From the NCBI RefSeq assembly GCF_033978785.1, contig NC_084732.1:4330401-4394400 (forward strand): 64,000 nt of DNA, written 5' to 3'. This document shows positions 14,096 through 27,800 of the stretch, piece after piece; within the stretch, counting starts at the first letter, position 1, and every line of letters begins with the position of its first letter. This stretch comes from Entelurus aequoreus (Eukaryota > Chordata > Actinopteri > Syngnathiformes > Syngnathidae). Both the position numbers and the translations under genes were made by a program. The notes under the pieces are model-generated. The model was not told the DNA's origin, made no database searches, and was given only the letters and a program-made list of their open reading frames with translations.

Positions 14096-17000
14096 TGTGT
14101 GCTGAATGATAATATGTGCATCTTTCGTTTTCCAAAAAATTCCCGCTTTTCCCGAAATTCCCAAATTTCTATGAAATTCCCATTGAAAAGAATGGGACAT
14201 TTATCAAAGTTCTACCATTTCCACATTTTCCAACCGATTCAAACCATTCCACCTTCAACATATTCCAACCATCCTGGAAATTTAAACTATGATTTTCCCA
14301 CAATTCCTGCTTTTACGGGACATTTTTCCTATTTAAAATGAATTGGCCATTTTTCAAACTTCCACCATTTCCACATTTTTAAAACCGATTCAAACCATTC
14401 TACCTTCAACATATTCAATATTTTCAAGTAAATTTTTTTTCCAGGAATTCCAAAAATTCCCTTTTTTTTCAAAACCTTTTTTCACCCTTTTTTTTTGACG
14501 ACTACTCCATCCACATTGTTCAACCTACTTTAACCGTTCCATCGTTAACACATTTATCTTAATTAGGGCAAACAAACGAAGTTGTCTTTTGAACTGGAAA
14601 AAATTCCCGTTTTTTTCCAAAATTCCTGGAATTCCTTCATATCATTTTTTAAAATAAAAATGTTACTACTTCAACATTTCTCGACCGATTTGAAAACAAA
14701 TGCATTCAGAAATGTCAAGTCTTTTAAAGTTTTACAAAAAAATTCCCGCTTTTCCCGAAATTCCCAAATTTCCATGAAATTCCCATTGAAAAGAATGGGA
14801 CATTTTTCAAAGTTCTACAATTCCCACATTTTTCATCCGATGCAAACCGTTCCGACTTCAAACTGTTCAACCTATTTGGGAATCGAGGGCTTTCCTTTGA
14901 AAAATTCCAAAAATGTCCTAATTTTCCAAAATTCCAGGTTTTGCGGAACATTTTTCCCAATTTAAAATTAATTGGCTATTTTTCAAACTTCCATTTCCAC
15001 ATTTTTCAACCGATTCGAACCATTCCACCTTCAACATATTCCACTCATCCTGGAAATTTTAGCTATGATTTTTCCAAGTTAAAAAAAATTCCAGGAATTC
15101 CCTTTTTTTCAAAACCTTTTTTCACCCTTTTTTTGACGACTACTCCTTCCACATTGTTCAACCTACTTTAACCGTTCCATCGTTAACACATTTATCTTAA
15201 TTAGGACAAAAAAATGAAGTTGTCTTTTGAACTGGAAAAAATTCCCGTTTTTTCCCAAAATTCCTGGAATACCTTTATATCATTTTATCAAATAAAAATG
15301 TTACTACTCCAACATTTCTCGAACGATTTGTAAAAAAATGCATTCAGAAATTTCAAGTCTTTTAAAGTTTTACAAAAAATGCCCGCCTTTCCCGAAATTT
15401 CCAAATGTCCATGAACTTCCCATTGAAAAGAATGGTACATTTTTCAAAGTTCTACAATTCCCACATTTTTCATCCGATGCAAACCGTTCCAACTTCAAAA
15501 TGTTCAACCTTTTCTGGAATCGAGGGCTTTCCATTGAAAAATTCCAAAAATGTCCTAATTTTCCAAAATTCCAGGTTTTCCGGAACAATTTTCCCATTTA
15601 AAATTAAGTGGCCATTTTTCAAACTTCCATTTCGACAATTTTCAACCGATTCAAACCATTCCACCTTCAACATGTTCCACTCAGCCTGGAAATTTAAGCT
15701 ATGATTTTTCCAAATTAAAAAAAATTCCAGGAATTCCCTTTTTTTCAAAACCTTTTTTCACCCTTTTTTATGACGACTACTCCTTCCACATTGTTCAACC
15801 TACTTTAACCGTTCCACCATTAACACATTTATATTAATTAGGACAAAAAAATGAAGTTGTCTTTTGAACTGGAAAAAAATTCCCGGTTTTTCCTAAATTC
15901 CTGGAATTCTTTTGTATCATTTCTCAAATAAAAATGTTACTACTTCAACATTTCTCGACCGATTTGAAAAAAAATAATTCAGAAATTTCAAGTCTTTCAA
16001 AGTTTTACAAAAAAATTCCCGCTTTTCCTGAAATTCCCAAATTTCCATGAAATTCCCATTGAAAAGAATGGGACATTTTTCAAAGTTCTACAATTCCCAC
16101 ATTTTTCATCCGATGCAAACCGTTCCAACTTCAAACTGTTCAACCTATTTGGGAATCGAGGGCTTTCCTTTGAAAAATTCCAAAAATGTCCTAATTTTCC
16201 AAAATTCCAGGTTTTCCGGAACATTTTTCCCATTTAAAATTAATTGGCCATTTTTCTAACTTCCATTTCCACAATTTTCAACCGATTCAAACCATTCCAC
16301 CTTCAACATATTCCACTCATCCTGTAAATTTAAGCTATGATTTTTCCAAGTTAAAAAAAATTCCAGGAATCCCCTTTTTTCAAAACCTTTGTTCACCCTT
16401 TTTTTTGACGACTACTCCATCCACATTGTTCAACCTACTTTAACCGTTCCACCGTTAACACATTTATATTAATTAGGACAAAAAAACGAAGTTGTCTTTT
16501 GAACTGGAAAAAATTCCCGTTTTTTTCCAAAATTCCTGGAATTCCTTTATATAATTTCTCAAATAAAAATGTTACTACTTCAACATTTCTTGACCGATTT
16601 GAAAAAAAATGCATTCAGAAATTTCAAGTCTTTTAAAGTTTTACAAAAAAATTCCCGCTTTTCCTGAAATTCCCAAATTTCCATGAAATTCCCATTGAAA
16701 AGAATGGGACATTTTTCAAAAGTTCTACAATTCCCACATTTTTCATCCGATGCAAACCGTTCCAACTTCAAACTGTTCAACCTATTCGGGAATCGAGGGC
16801 TTTCCTTTGAAAAATTCCAAAAATGTCCTGATTTTCCAAAATTCCAGGTTTTCCGGAACATTTTTCCCCATTTAAAACAAATTGGCTTTTTTTCAAACTT
16901 CCATTTCCACATTTTTCAACCGATTCAAACCTTTCCACCTTCAACATATTCCACTCATCCTTGAAATTTAAGATATGATTTTTCCAAGTTAAAAAAAATT

Positions 17001-17845
17001 CCAGGAATTTTTTTTTTTCAAAAACTTTTTTCAACCCTTTTTTTTATGTCTACTACTTCCACATTGTTCAACCTACTTTAACCGTTCCACCGTTAACACA
17101 TTTATCTTAATTAGGGCAAAAAAACGAAGTTGTCTTTTGAACTGGAAAAAATTCCAGTATTTCCAAAATTCCTGGAATTCCTTTATATCATTTTTCCAAA
17201 AAAAAATTTTACTTTTTCAACATTTCTCGACCGATTTGAAAACAATGCATTCAGAAATTTCAAGCCTTTTAAAGTTTTACAAAAAAAATACCGCTTTTCC
17301 CGAAATTCCCAAATTTCCATGAAATTCCCATTGAAAAGAATGGGACATTTTTCAAAGTTCTCCAATTCCCACATTTTTCATCCGATGCAAACCGTTCCAA
17401 CTTCAAAATGTTCAACCTATTCTGGAATCGAGGGCTTTCTGTTGAAAAATTCCAAAAATGTCCTAATTTTACAAAATTCCAGGTTTTCCGGAACATTTTT
17501 CCCATTTAAAACAAATTGGCTATTTTTCAAACTTCCATTTCCACATTTTTCAACCGATTCAAACCATTCCACCTTCAACATATTCCACTCATCCTGGAAA
17601 TTAAAACTATGATTTTCCCAGAATTCCTGCTTTTACGGGACATTTTTCCTTTTTTAAAATGAATTGGCCATTTTTCAAACATCCACCATTTCCACATTTT
17701 TCAACCGATTCAAACCATTCTACCTTCAACATATTCAAAATTTTCAAGTAAATTTTTTTTCCAGGAATTCCAAAAATTCCCTTTTTTTCAAAACCTTTTT
17801 CCACCCTTTTTCTTTGACGACTACTCCTCCCACATTGTTCAACCT
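14096..17845. repeat. Satellite with ~159-bp monomers in ~637-bp four-monomer higher-order units
   Basis: The landmark GAAGTTGTCTTTTGAACTGG occurs at 14578, 15216, 15853, 16488 and 17126, giving periods of 638, 637, 635 and 638 bp. Inside each period four related sub-blocks recur at 152-169-bp spacing. Each has the pattern CCACATTTTTCAACCGATTC..AACCATTCCACCTTCAACA (for example at about 14827, 14996, 15148 and 15308). One monomer carries the hairpin-forming word CCCATTGAAAAGAATGGG. Short frames of 60-160 codons on both strands are repeat artefacts. The family is not named here. Its organisation resembles centromeric-type higher-order satellites on a small scale. Confidence 0.9.
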
Positions 17846-18670
17846 TGCTAAATCTTATCTTTTTGTGCTGAATGGTTATATTTGCATCTTTCCTTCAGCA
17901 TTCATTGTTTTACTTATTTTTGTTGTTGTTTTTCCTCCAGCATCTGGGATGCAGGAGCGCCTCCTGCAGGACGGACTGGTGTGAGCGTTCACCTTGGAAG
18001 AGTGCTGATGGACGAAGGCACGCGTCCTGGTGATCGATGACTCCCGCGCCGCTGGGTTTTTTTTTTAGCCCGAAAAAAAAGTCATTAAAATTAATGACGG
18101 GGGCACTTTGTGTGTCCCTAACAAGTTTTGCAGCAATTAGAGGAGTGATGGCCGACGTAAAAAACAAACACTTACGGCGGCCCCGGGGAGCGCCGGAAAC
18201 AATGTTGCGAGTTTGAGGCCAATGCACTTTGTTTTTCTTGACATCAGAGGACAAAAAAGCTGTTGTTTTTTTTTTATCCCCCCCCATCCAGGCTATTTTA
18301 TTTGCCGCCATAAAAAAGCGGCTTGAATACACTCCGGCAATCAGCGACCTCCGCAGAGAAGAGAGGCTTGAAAAGCAAAGATCGTATTTTAGCTGCTTTT
18401 TTTTTTTTTTTTTTTGCATGCTGCACAGAAGAAAAACACACAAATTGAAGCTTGAAGCAGCAGCAGTCAACTTGAGCAGTGGAGGCTCCAAAGGAAGATA
18501 CTCTGCATTTTGCCATCAATTGGATACCAAGTCAATCATAAATATTGATATTTTTCACTCAATATAAAACAAAAAAGTATCATTTTGATCATTGCCCTGG
18601 AACAGACTATTTTGCTTGACATTATTTCCAATGGGTAAACATGGTATGAACAGAGAAAAATACAACTTTA
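17846..18670. other. Non-repetitive island inside the satellite; candidate regulatory sequence
   Basis: This 0.8-kb block splits the ~159-bp-monomer satellite into a homogeneous left part and a diverged right part. It starts with a near copy of the sequence that flanks the left side of the array. It contains a polypyrimidine-AG followed by CATCTGGGATG (17920-17940), a small hairpin (TGCAGGAG / CTCCTGCA, 17950-17968), and the 18-bp palindrome GTCATTAAAATTAATGAC (18081-18098). A balanced G/C stretch with CpGs runs to about 18370. Overlapping open frames on both strands up to 193 codons cross poly-A/T runs and look fortuitous. Confidence 0.35.
17941..17984 (+). other. Possible terminal exon remnant (weak)
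   Basis: A good acceptor-like polypyrimidine tract ending in CTCCAG (to about 17940) is followed by a short frame reading SGMQERLLQDGLV and a TGA stop. No upstream exon is visible (the upstream 3.7 kb is satellite), and no clear polyadenylation signal is placed sensibly downstream apart from ATTAAA near 18084. The match to splice consensus may be chance. Confidence 0.12.
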
Positions 18671-20190
18671 TTGTGTGAATGCACCAAAACATTCAAACAT
18701 TGTTTTCTACACCAAAATGCATCTATTTATCATTTGGCACGCTCTACCTTCCACATGGTTTACCCCATTCAAACCGTTCCAACTTCAAATTGTTCATTAT
18801 ATTGGGGAAATGTTGGATTTCCCGTAAAATTCAGGAAAAATTCCCTAAATTTCCCAAACTCCAGGTTTTCCGGAACATTTTTCCCATTTAAAATGAATTG
18901 GCCATTTTTCAAACTTCCATTTCCACATATTTCAAACCATTCAGCATTTTCCACTCATCCTGGAAATTTAAACTATGATTTTTTAACTGGAAAACAATTG
19001 TGTTTTTTCTGAAATTCCAGGAATTCGATTCCTCAATTCAACATCCTACTACTTCAACATTTCTCGACCGATTTTAAAAATGTCAACACCATTCATTTCA
19101 ACTCATTCAGACAATTCAAGATTTTTACCATTTTCAAAAAAAATTCCCGCTTTTCCAGAAATTCCCAAATGTTCCTGAAATTCCCATTGAAGTCCATGGG
19201 ACATTTTCAAAGTTCCACAATTCCCACATTGTTCATCTGATTCAAACTGGTCCAACTTCAAAATATTCAGTCTGTTCAGTAATTGTGTGCTCTACTTCAA
19301 CAATTCTAAAAAAAAATTCCCGGATTTCCCATAATTCCATTTTTTTTTTAAATTTCCCCCATTCAAAATGAATTGTCCATTTTTCAAACTTCCACAATTC
19401 CCACATTCTTTAACCTATTTAAACCATTCTACCTTCAACACATCCTGGACATTTAAACCACCATTTTTCCACATTCTACACATTTCCAGGAATTCCCGTT
19501 TTTTGATAACCTATTTCCAACCTTAAGTTTGACTACTCCTTTCACATTTTTTTAACCCATTTCAACCGTTCCACCGTCAAAACACTCCTCATATTCAGGA
19601 CAAAAAACAAGTTGGTTAAGGAACTACAAAATTTACCGGTTTTCCCGAAATTCCAGGAATTACTCAGTTAAAAACTGTTACTACTTCAACATTTTTTGAC
19701 TGATGTAAACAATTCCAACACCAACCAATTCAGCTCATTCAAGACATTAATGCTTCTAATCATTTTTATTTTAAAACCCGACTTTTCCAAAATCCCCAAA
19801 TTTCCAGGAAGTTCCCATTGAAATGAATGGGCCATTTTTCCAAGTTGCACAATTCCCACATTTTTCAACCGATTCAAACCATTCCAACATCAACACATTC
19901 CACTCATCCTGGACATTCAAACTAACACTTTCCCAAGTTCCAAACCAAATTCCGGTTTCCCTGGAAATTCAGACTCTTCATCATTCAAACCATTTCTACA
20001 TTCAAACCATTTCAGCGTTTAAACGATTTTCAACATTTAAAAACATTTCTACACTCACCTTACATTCCATGAACATTTCAGTTCAGCGTCAGCTTTTCAA
20101 CATTCAAACTATTCTTACATTCATACTACATCCTGTCAGCATTTCACTTCAACTTCAGCATTGGAGCATTCACACGCAATTCCTTCAAGA
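18671..20190. repeat. Diverged copies of the ~159-bp-monomer satellite
   Basis: The same words (CCGATTCAAACCATTCCA, TTCCCATTGAA.., CCAGGTTTTCCGGAACATTT, AAATGAATTGGCCATTTTTC) recur here but with many substitutions and no regular 637-bp period. This is an older or peripheral part of the array at 14.1-17.8 kb. It decays into short TTCAACATT/CATTTC words by about 20,150. Confidence 0.8.
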
Positions 20191-20591
20191 ATTTCCTCTT
20201 CTAGTTTTAATAATAAATATGTTTTATTGCATTTAACGTAGTGAGTAAGTAAGTAACATTTATTTGTGCCGCAACTTTCACAGGCAAAAAAAAGCCATAC
20301 AGTGATTCACAACACAGTTAAAATATTACAAATTACCTTCAAAATAAAAGCTTTTAGAGTGACAAAACAAAAAATAAAAAATAATCATACATATGAAAAA
20401 ATGTATGTAAAACAACCATTTTTTCTTTAAAGGTGTTCTTCTTGCTGAACCTTAATAATTATAAAATATTCACTTTTAATTAGATTTTTTATTATTAATT
20501 TATTTGAAAAAAAATATATATATAATGATTTTTATTATTTGTTTTTTAAATCTTGATTTTTTAATAACATTAATTAAATTGATTAAACCTA
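20191..20591. other. A/T-rich sequence, possible diverged dispersed repeat
   Basis: The segment AAGTAACATTTATTTGTGCC..ACTTTCACAGGCAAAAA..AGTGATTCACAACACAGTTA at about 20250-20320 resembles the 3' portion of dispersed teleost repeats that carry CACTTTTCACAGG..AAAGTGCTTCACAACAC. Similarity is from memory and imperfect. The rest is A/T-rich without features. Confidence 0.3.
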
Positions 20592-21173
20592 TAGGGATGG
20601 GTACCATTCACATTTGAACTGATACGGAACCATTAACCGGTACCTGAGAATCGATACCGGTACTCGACAGTACCAATTTTTGCTACTTTCATGTGTTAAT
20701 AAATAATAATAATATTTTTTATTGCAGCATTTAACAATGAGCTGATTATGATAACTGCTGTCCAGTTATTGTATCTTGTTTTATTTTCCTGTATGTATTA
20801 TCTCAGTACAGTACTGTATCATTTATGGTGTTTTTGTTGGTGTTGTTGTGCCCTAAAAAGTGTTAATACTGAACGTATTGTGCTTATAACGCAGCAGCTG
20901 TTTAACTGTAACATGCATGTCAGTTGACGTTTTTATTAACGCATTTAGAGGTGTTGAAATTGCCGTGTAAAATTGCGAATGCTAATCAATAGCATATGTA
21001 TGCTTTGTTTTTTTTTTACACGTTTTTTGAGTCAATTTCTTTGTTGCCATTGAACATTGCAACATTACTTAAAGGTAGTTTGGGTCTCAGTGCTGCTGGA
21101 GTGAACGCCAAGTGCCAAAATTCGGTAACCCAGGTACCGTAACATGGCACCGTTGGGTTCTACAAGTCCCTAA
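20592..21173. mobile_element. Small non-autonomous hAT-like DNA element (~580 bp)
   Basis: The left end TAGGGATGGGTACC and the right end ..ACAAGTCCCTA form short imperfect terminal inverted repeats (TAGGGA / TCCCTA). Just inside the left end is the palindrome-rich block CCGGTACCTGAGAATCGATACCGGTACT, with GGTACCGTAACATGGCACCG near the right end. This arrangement is typical of non-autonomous hAT-type elements in fish. There is no transposase frame. I cannot identify an 8-bp target duplication with certainty, so the superfamily call is moderate. A diverged relative lies at 4256-4395. Confidence 0.5.
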
Positions 21174-21870
21174 TGGTGTTCTTTCGAAGCAGGTTCTGCA
21201 AAACCGTTAGTTTGTCTTACATTGTTTTAAAAAAAGTCCTACATTTTGGATAAAATGCAGTAAAATACATACATGTTGACATTTATAAACGAAGTACGGA
21301 GGAGTTAATTATTTTTAAATGTGGATTAAATCTCCTAAAGTGGATTTAGTACAATTCTGGTAGAAATGTGGGTACGTGTAAATAAAAATAACATGACCAC
21401 TGTTTCAAATGCCCGTGGCATTTCCCTAACCGGCGGCTCACTATTTGGCAAAGCTTGCGACTCGCTTGGTTAGCATTCTGAGAATAATGTCGGAGCTTTG
21501 TGAGGATTATGCCAAAGCTTCTTCATAGCTCCACTTTGTATTTATATATTTATATCAATCTTTCCTTCTTTTTCTTCTTCTTCCCCCCAGCATGTTTGGA
21601 CCGCTGTCCTTTTGCGAAGACCCTCTCTGAATGCCACATGCTGGCGAGGAGAAAGAAAGGCCTGTATTGCTGTTTTTCTTTGTTTTTTTGGTGCTTTTTC
21701 ATATGGGTCCACCTGCCAGTCATGTGACCGCCTGAAAGCCCCGCAAGGGTCACAACACCCAGGTAACTCAGATAAGAGAGAAGTGACTGCAAACACACAA
21801 ATATTGCTTGCAAAACGCTCAAACATGCCAAATAATGTGCTTTGTTGCTGACTTTGGAATGATCAAAATG
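21174..21870. other. Unique sequence between a hAT-like element and a satellite
   Basis: No repeat recognised. The only structure of note is a candidate internal exon (separate entry, 21591-21762), preceded by a polypyrimidine tract at 21561-21590. Confidence 0.5.
21591..21762 (+). other. Candidate internal exon (172 bp), unverified
   Basis: A 30-nt pyrimidine tract ending CCCCCCAG directly precedes position 21591, and CACCCAG followed by GTAACT gives a good donor at 21762/21763. The interval has one frame open from end to end (57 codons plus one base). It begins HVWTAVLLRRPSLNATCWRG and ends near DRLKAPQGSQHP, with four Cys in two pairs. Length and splice signals fit a vertebrate internal exon, but the protein is not recognised, and a hydrophobic run (AVFLCFFGAF) comes from T-rich DNA. 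It could equally be chance. Confidence 0.2.
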
Positions 21871-24800
21871 AACACATTAAAATATGGTAACAGATACTAC
21901 ACATATAATATTATTTTATAGGCAACCCAACAAATGGTGTTTTAATTGTGTTAATTCACATTAATAAATAAACACTTTTTTTCATATGGTAACGGATACT
22001 ACACAAATATTTTATTATAGAAGCAACCTAACAAATTGTGTTTTAATTGTGTTTATTCCCATGAATGGAGGAACACTTTTTCATATGGTAACGGATACTA
22101 CACAAATACATTTATTATAAAAGCAACCAAACAAACAGTGTTTAATTGTGTTTATTTTTATGAATAAATAAACACTTTTTAATATGATAACAGATACTAC
22201 AGAAATAATATTATTTTATAAGTAAACCAACACATGATGTTTTAATTACGTTTATTTTCATGAATAAATAAACACATTAAAATATGGTAACAGATACTAC
22301 ACAAATAATATTAATTTAAAAGTAACCCAACAAATGGTGTTTTAATTACGTTTATTTTCATGAATAAATCAACATTTTTTAATTTGATTACAGATACTAC
22401 AGAAATAATATTATTTTATAAGTAATCCAACAAATGGTGTTTTAATTGCGTTTATTCCCATGAATAGATTAAAAAAAAAATCATATAGTAGCGGATACTA
22501 CACAAATATTTTATTATATAAGCAACCCAACAAATGGTGTTTTAATTGTGTTTATTCCCATGCATGGATGAACACTTTTTCATATGGTAGCGGATACTAC
22601 ACAAATATGTTATTATTTAAGCAACCCAACAAATGTTGTTTTAAATGTGTTTGTTTCCATGAATGAATGAAGACTTTTTCATATGGTAACGGATACTACA
22701 CAAATACATTTATTATAAAAGCAACCCAACAAACCGTGTTTAATTGTGTTTATTTTCATGAATAAATAAACATTTTTTAATATGATAACAGATACTACAG
22801 AAATAATATTATTTTATAAGTAACCCAACACATGATGCTTTACTTACATTTATTTTCATGAATAAATAAACACATTAAAATATGGTAACAGATACTACAC
22901 AAATAATATTATTTTAAAAGTAACCCAACAAATGGTGTTTTAATTAAGTTTATTTTCATGAATAAATCAAAAAAAATTTAATATGATTACAGATACTACA
23001 TAAATAATATTATTTTATAAGTAATCCAACAAATGGTGTTTTAATTGCATTTATTCCCATGAATAGATAACAAATAAAAAATCATATAGTAGTGGATACT
23101 ACACACATATTTTGTTATATAAGCAACCCAACAAATGGTGTTTTAATTGTGTTTATTCCCATGAATGGATGAACACTTTTTCATATGGTAACGAATACTA
23201 CACAAATGTATTTATTATAAAAGCAACCCAATAAACAGTGTTTAATTGTGTTTATTTTCATGAATAAATAAACACTTTTTAATATGATAACAGATACTAA
23301 TCTTATTTTATAAGTAACCCAACACATTATGTTTTAATTACGTTTATTTTCATGAATAAATAAACACATTAAAATATGGTAACAAATACTACACAACTAA
23401 TATTAATTTAAAAGTAACCCAAAAAATTAAGTTTATTTTCATGAATAAATCAAAATTTTTTAATTTGATTACAGATACTACAGAAATAATATTATTTTAT
23501 AAGTAATCCAACAAATGGTGTTTTAATTGCGTTTATTCCCATGATTAGATTAAAAAAAAAAATCATATAGTAGCGGATACTACACAAATATTTTATTATA
23601 TAAGCAACCCAACAAAAGGTATTTTAATTGTGTTTATTCCCATGAATGGATGAACACTTTTTCATATGGTAACGGATACTACACAAATACATTTATTATA
23701 AAAGCAACCCAACAAACAATGTTTAATTGTGTTTATTTTTATGAATAAATAAACACTTTTTAGTATGATAACAGATACTACAGAAATAATATTTTTTATA
23801 AGTAACCCAACACATGATGTTTTAATTACGTTTATTTTCATGAATAAATAAACACATTAAAATATGGTAACATATACTACACAAATAATATTATTTGAAA
23901 AGTAACCCAACAAATGGTGTTTTAATTAAGTTTATTTTCATGAATAGATCAAAAAAATTTTAATATGATTACAGATACTACAGAAATAATATTATTTTAT
24001 AAGTAATCCGACAAATGGTGTTTTAATTGTGTTTATTTCCATGAATGGATGAACACTTTTTCATATGGTAACGGATACTACACAAATATGTTATTATTTA
24101 AGCAAACCAACAAATGTTGTTTTAAATGTGTTTGTTTCTATGAATGAATGAAGACTTTTTCATATGGTAACGGATACTACACAAATACATTTATTATAAA
24201 AGCAACCCAACAAACAAGGTTTAATTGCGTTTAGTTTCATGAATAAATAAACACTTTTTAATATGATTACAGATACTACACAAATATTATTTTATAAGTA
24301 ACCCAACACATGATGTTTTAATTACGTTTATTTTCATGAATAAATAAACACGTTAAAATATGGTAACAGATACTACACAAATAATATTAATTTAAAAGCA
24401 ACCCAACAAATTGTGTTTTAATTGCGTTTATTCCCATGAATAGATAAACACTTTTTCATATGGTAGCGGATACTACACAAATACTTTATTATATAAGCAA
24501 CCCAACAAACAGTGTTTAATTGTGTTTATTATCATGAATAAATAAACACTTTTTAATATGATAACAAATACTACAGAAATAATATTATTTTATAAGTAAC
24601 CCAACAAATGGTGTTTTAATTGTGTTTATTCCCATGTATAGATACATGCTTTTTCATATGGTAACAGATACTACACAAATACTTTAATATGAAAGCCACC
24701 CAACAAACAGTGTTTAATTGTGTTTATTCTCATGAATAAATAAACATTTTTTAATATGATAACAGATACTACAGAAATAATATTATTTTAAAAGTAACCC

Positions 24801-27800
24801 AACACATTGTGTTTTAATTACGTTTATTTTCATGAACAAATAAACACTTTTTAAAATGGTAACGGATACTGCATAAATAATATTATTCAAATATCAGTAA
24901 TCCAACAAATGTTTTTTTAATTGTGTTTATTCTCATGAATGAATAAACACTTGTTCAAATGGTAACGTATACTACACATATATTTTTTTATGTAAGGAAC
25001 CCATTAAATGGTGTTTTAATTGTGTTTATTCCCATGAATGGATGAACACTTTTTCATATGGTAACGGATACTACACACATATTTTATTATATAAGCTACC
25101 CAAAAAAATGTGTTTTAATTGTGTTTATTCTCATGAATAAATAAACACTTTTTAATATGATAACAGATACTACAGAAATAATATTATTTTATAAGTAACC
25201 CAACAAATGGTGTTTAAATTATGTTTATTGTCATGAATAGATAAACACTTTTTCATATGGTAACGGATACTACGCAAATACTTGAATATGACAGCAACCC
25301 AACAAACCGTGTTTAATTGTGTTTATTCTCATGAATTAATAAACCGTTTTGAATATAATAACAGATACTACAGAAATATTATTTTTTTTAAAGTAACCCA
25401 ACAAATGGTTTTTTAATTACCTTTATTTTCATGAATAAATAAACCCTTTTTAATATGGTAGCGGATACTACACAGATATTTTATTATATAAGCAACCCAA
25501 CAAATGGTGTTTTAATTGTGTTTATTCCCATGAATGGATGAACACTTTTTCATATGGTAACGGATACTACACAAATATTTTATTATAAAAGCTACCTAAC
25601 AAACAGTGTTTAATCACGTTTATTCTCATGAATAAATAAACACTTTTTAATATGATAACAAATACTACAGAAATAATATTATTTTATAAGCAACCCAACA
25701 AAAGGTATTTTAATTGCGTTTATTCCCATGTATAGATAAACACTTTTTCATATGGTAACGGATACTACGCAAATACTTGAATATGAAAGCAACCCAACAA
25801 ACAGTGTTTAATTGTTTTTATTCTCATGAATAAATAAACAGTTTTGAATATGATAACAGATACTACAGAAATAATATTATTTTAAAAGTAACCCAACAAA
25901 TGGTGTTTTAATTACGTTTATTTCCATGAACAAATAAACACTTTTTAATATGGTAACGGATACTGCATAAATAATATAATTTTGTCAGTTATCCAAGAAT
26001 TTTTTTTTTAATTGTGTTTATTCTCATGAATGAATAAACACTTTTTCATATGGAAACGTATACTACACATATATTTTATTATACAAGCAACCCATTAAAT
26101 AATGTTTTAATTTTGTTTATTCCCATGAATGGATGAACACTTTTTCCTATGGTAACGGATACTTCACAAATATTTTATTATAAAAGCTACCTAACAAACA
26201 GTGTTTAATCACGTTTATTCTCATGAATAAATAAACACTTTTTAATATGATAACAGATACTACAGAAATAATATTATTTTAAAAGTAACCCAACAAATGG
26301 TGTTTTAATTGCGTTTATTCCCATGAATAGATAAATGCTTTTTCATATGGTAACGGATACTACGCAAATACTTGAATATGAAAGCAACCCAACAAACAGT
26401 GTTTAATTGTGTTTATTCTCATGAATAAGTAAACATTTTTGAATATGATAACAGATACTACACAAATAATATTATTTTAAAAGTAACCCAACAAATGGTG
26501 TTTTAATTACGTTTATTTTCATGAATAAATAAACCCTTTTTAATATGGTAGCGGATACTACACAGATATTTTATTATATAAGCAACACAACAAATGGTGT
26601 TGTAATTGTGTTTATTCCCATGAATGGATGAACACTTTTTCATATGGTAACAGATACTACACAAATATTTTATTATATAGGCAACCCAAAAAAGGGTGTT
26701 TTAATTGCGTTTATTCTCATGAATAAATAAACACTTTTTAATATGATAACAGATACCACAGAAATAATATTATTTTATAAGAAACCCAACAAATGGTATT
26801 TTAATTGCGTTTATTCCCATGTACAGATAAATGCTATTTCATATGGTAATGGATACTACGCAAATACTTGAATATGAAAGCAACCCAACAAACAATGTTT
26901 AATTGTGTTTATTCTCATGAATAAATAAACAGTTTTGAATATGATAACAGATACTACAGAAATAATATTATTTTAAAAGTAATCCAACAAATGGTAATTT
27001 AATTACGTTTATTTTCATGAATAAATAAACCCTTTTTAATATGGTAGCGGATACTACACAGATATTTTATTATATAAGCAACCCAACAAATGGTGTTTTA
27101 ATTGTGTTTATTCCCATGAATGGATGAACACTTTTTCATATGGTAACGTATACTACACAAATATTTTATTATATAAGCAAACCAAAAAAGGGTGTTTTAA
27201 TTGTGTTTATTCTCATGAATAAATAAACACTTTTTAATATGATAACAGATACTACAGAAATAATATTATTTTATAAGTAACCCAACAAATGGTGTTTTAA
27301 TTGCATTTATTCCCAAGAATAGATAAATGCTTTTTCATATGGTAACGGATACTACGCAAATACTTGAATATAAAAGCAACCCAACAAACAGTGTTTAATT
27401 GTGTTTATTCTCATGAATAAGTAAACATTTTTGAATATGATAACAGATACTCCACAAATAATATTATTTTAAAAGTAACCCAACAAATGGTGTTTTAATT
27501 ACGTTTATTTTTATGAATAAATAAACCCTTTTTAATATGGTAGCGGATACTACACAGATATTTTATTATATAAGCAACCCAACAAATGGTGTTTTAATTG
27601 TGTTTATTCCCATGAATGGATGAACACTTTTTCATATGGTAACGGATACTACACAAATATTTTAATATATAAGCAACCCAAAAAAGGGTGTTTTAATTGC
27701 GTTTATTCTCATGAATGAATAAACACTTTTTAATATGATAACAGATACTACAGAAATAATATTATTTTATAAGTAACCCAACAAATGGTGTTTTAATTGC

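Noticed and set aside
14093..17804. Many 60-160-codon frames with shared FPLKRMGHFSKF or GISWKFGNFGKSG peptides
   Set aside because: They repeat with the 637-bp satellite unit on both strands and are disrupted differently in each copy; not a gene family.
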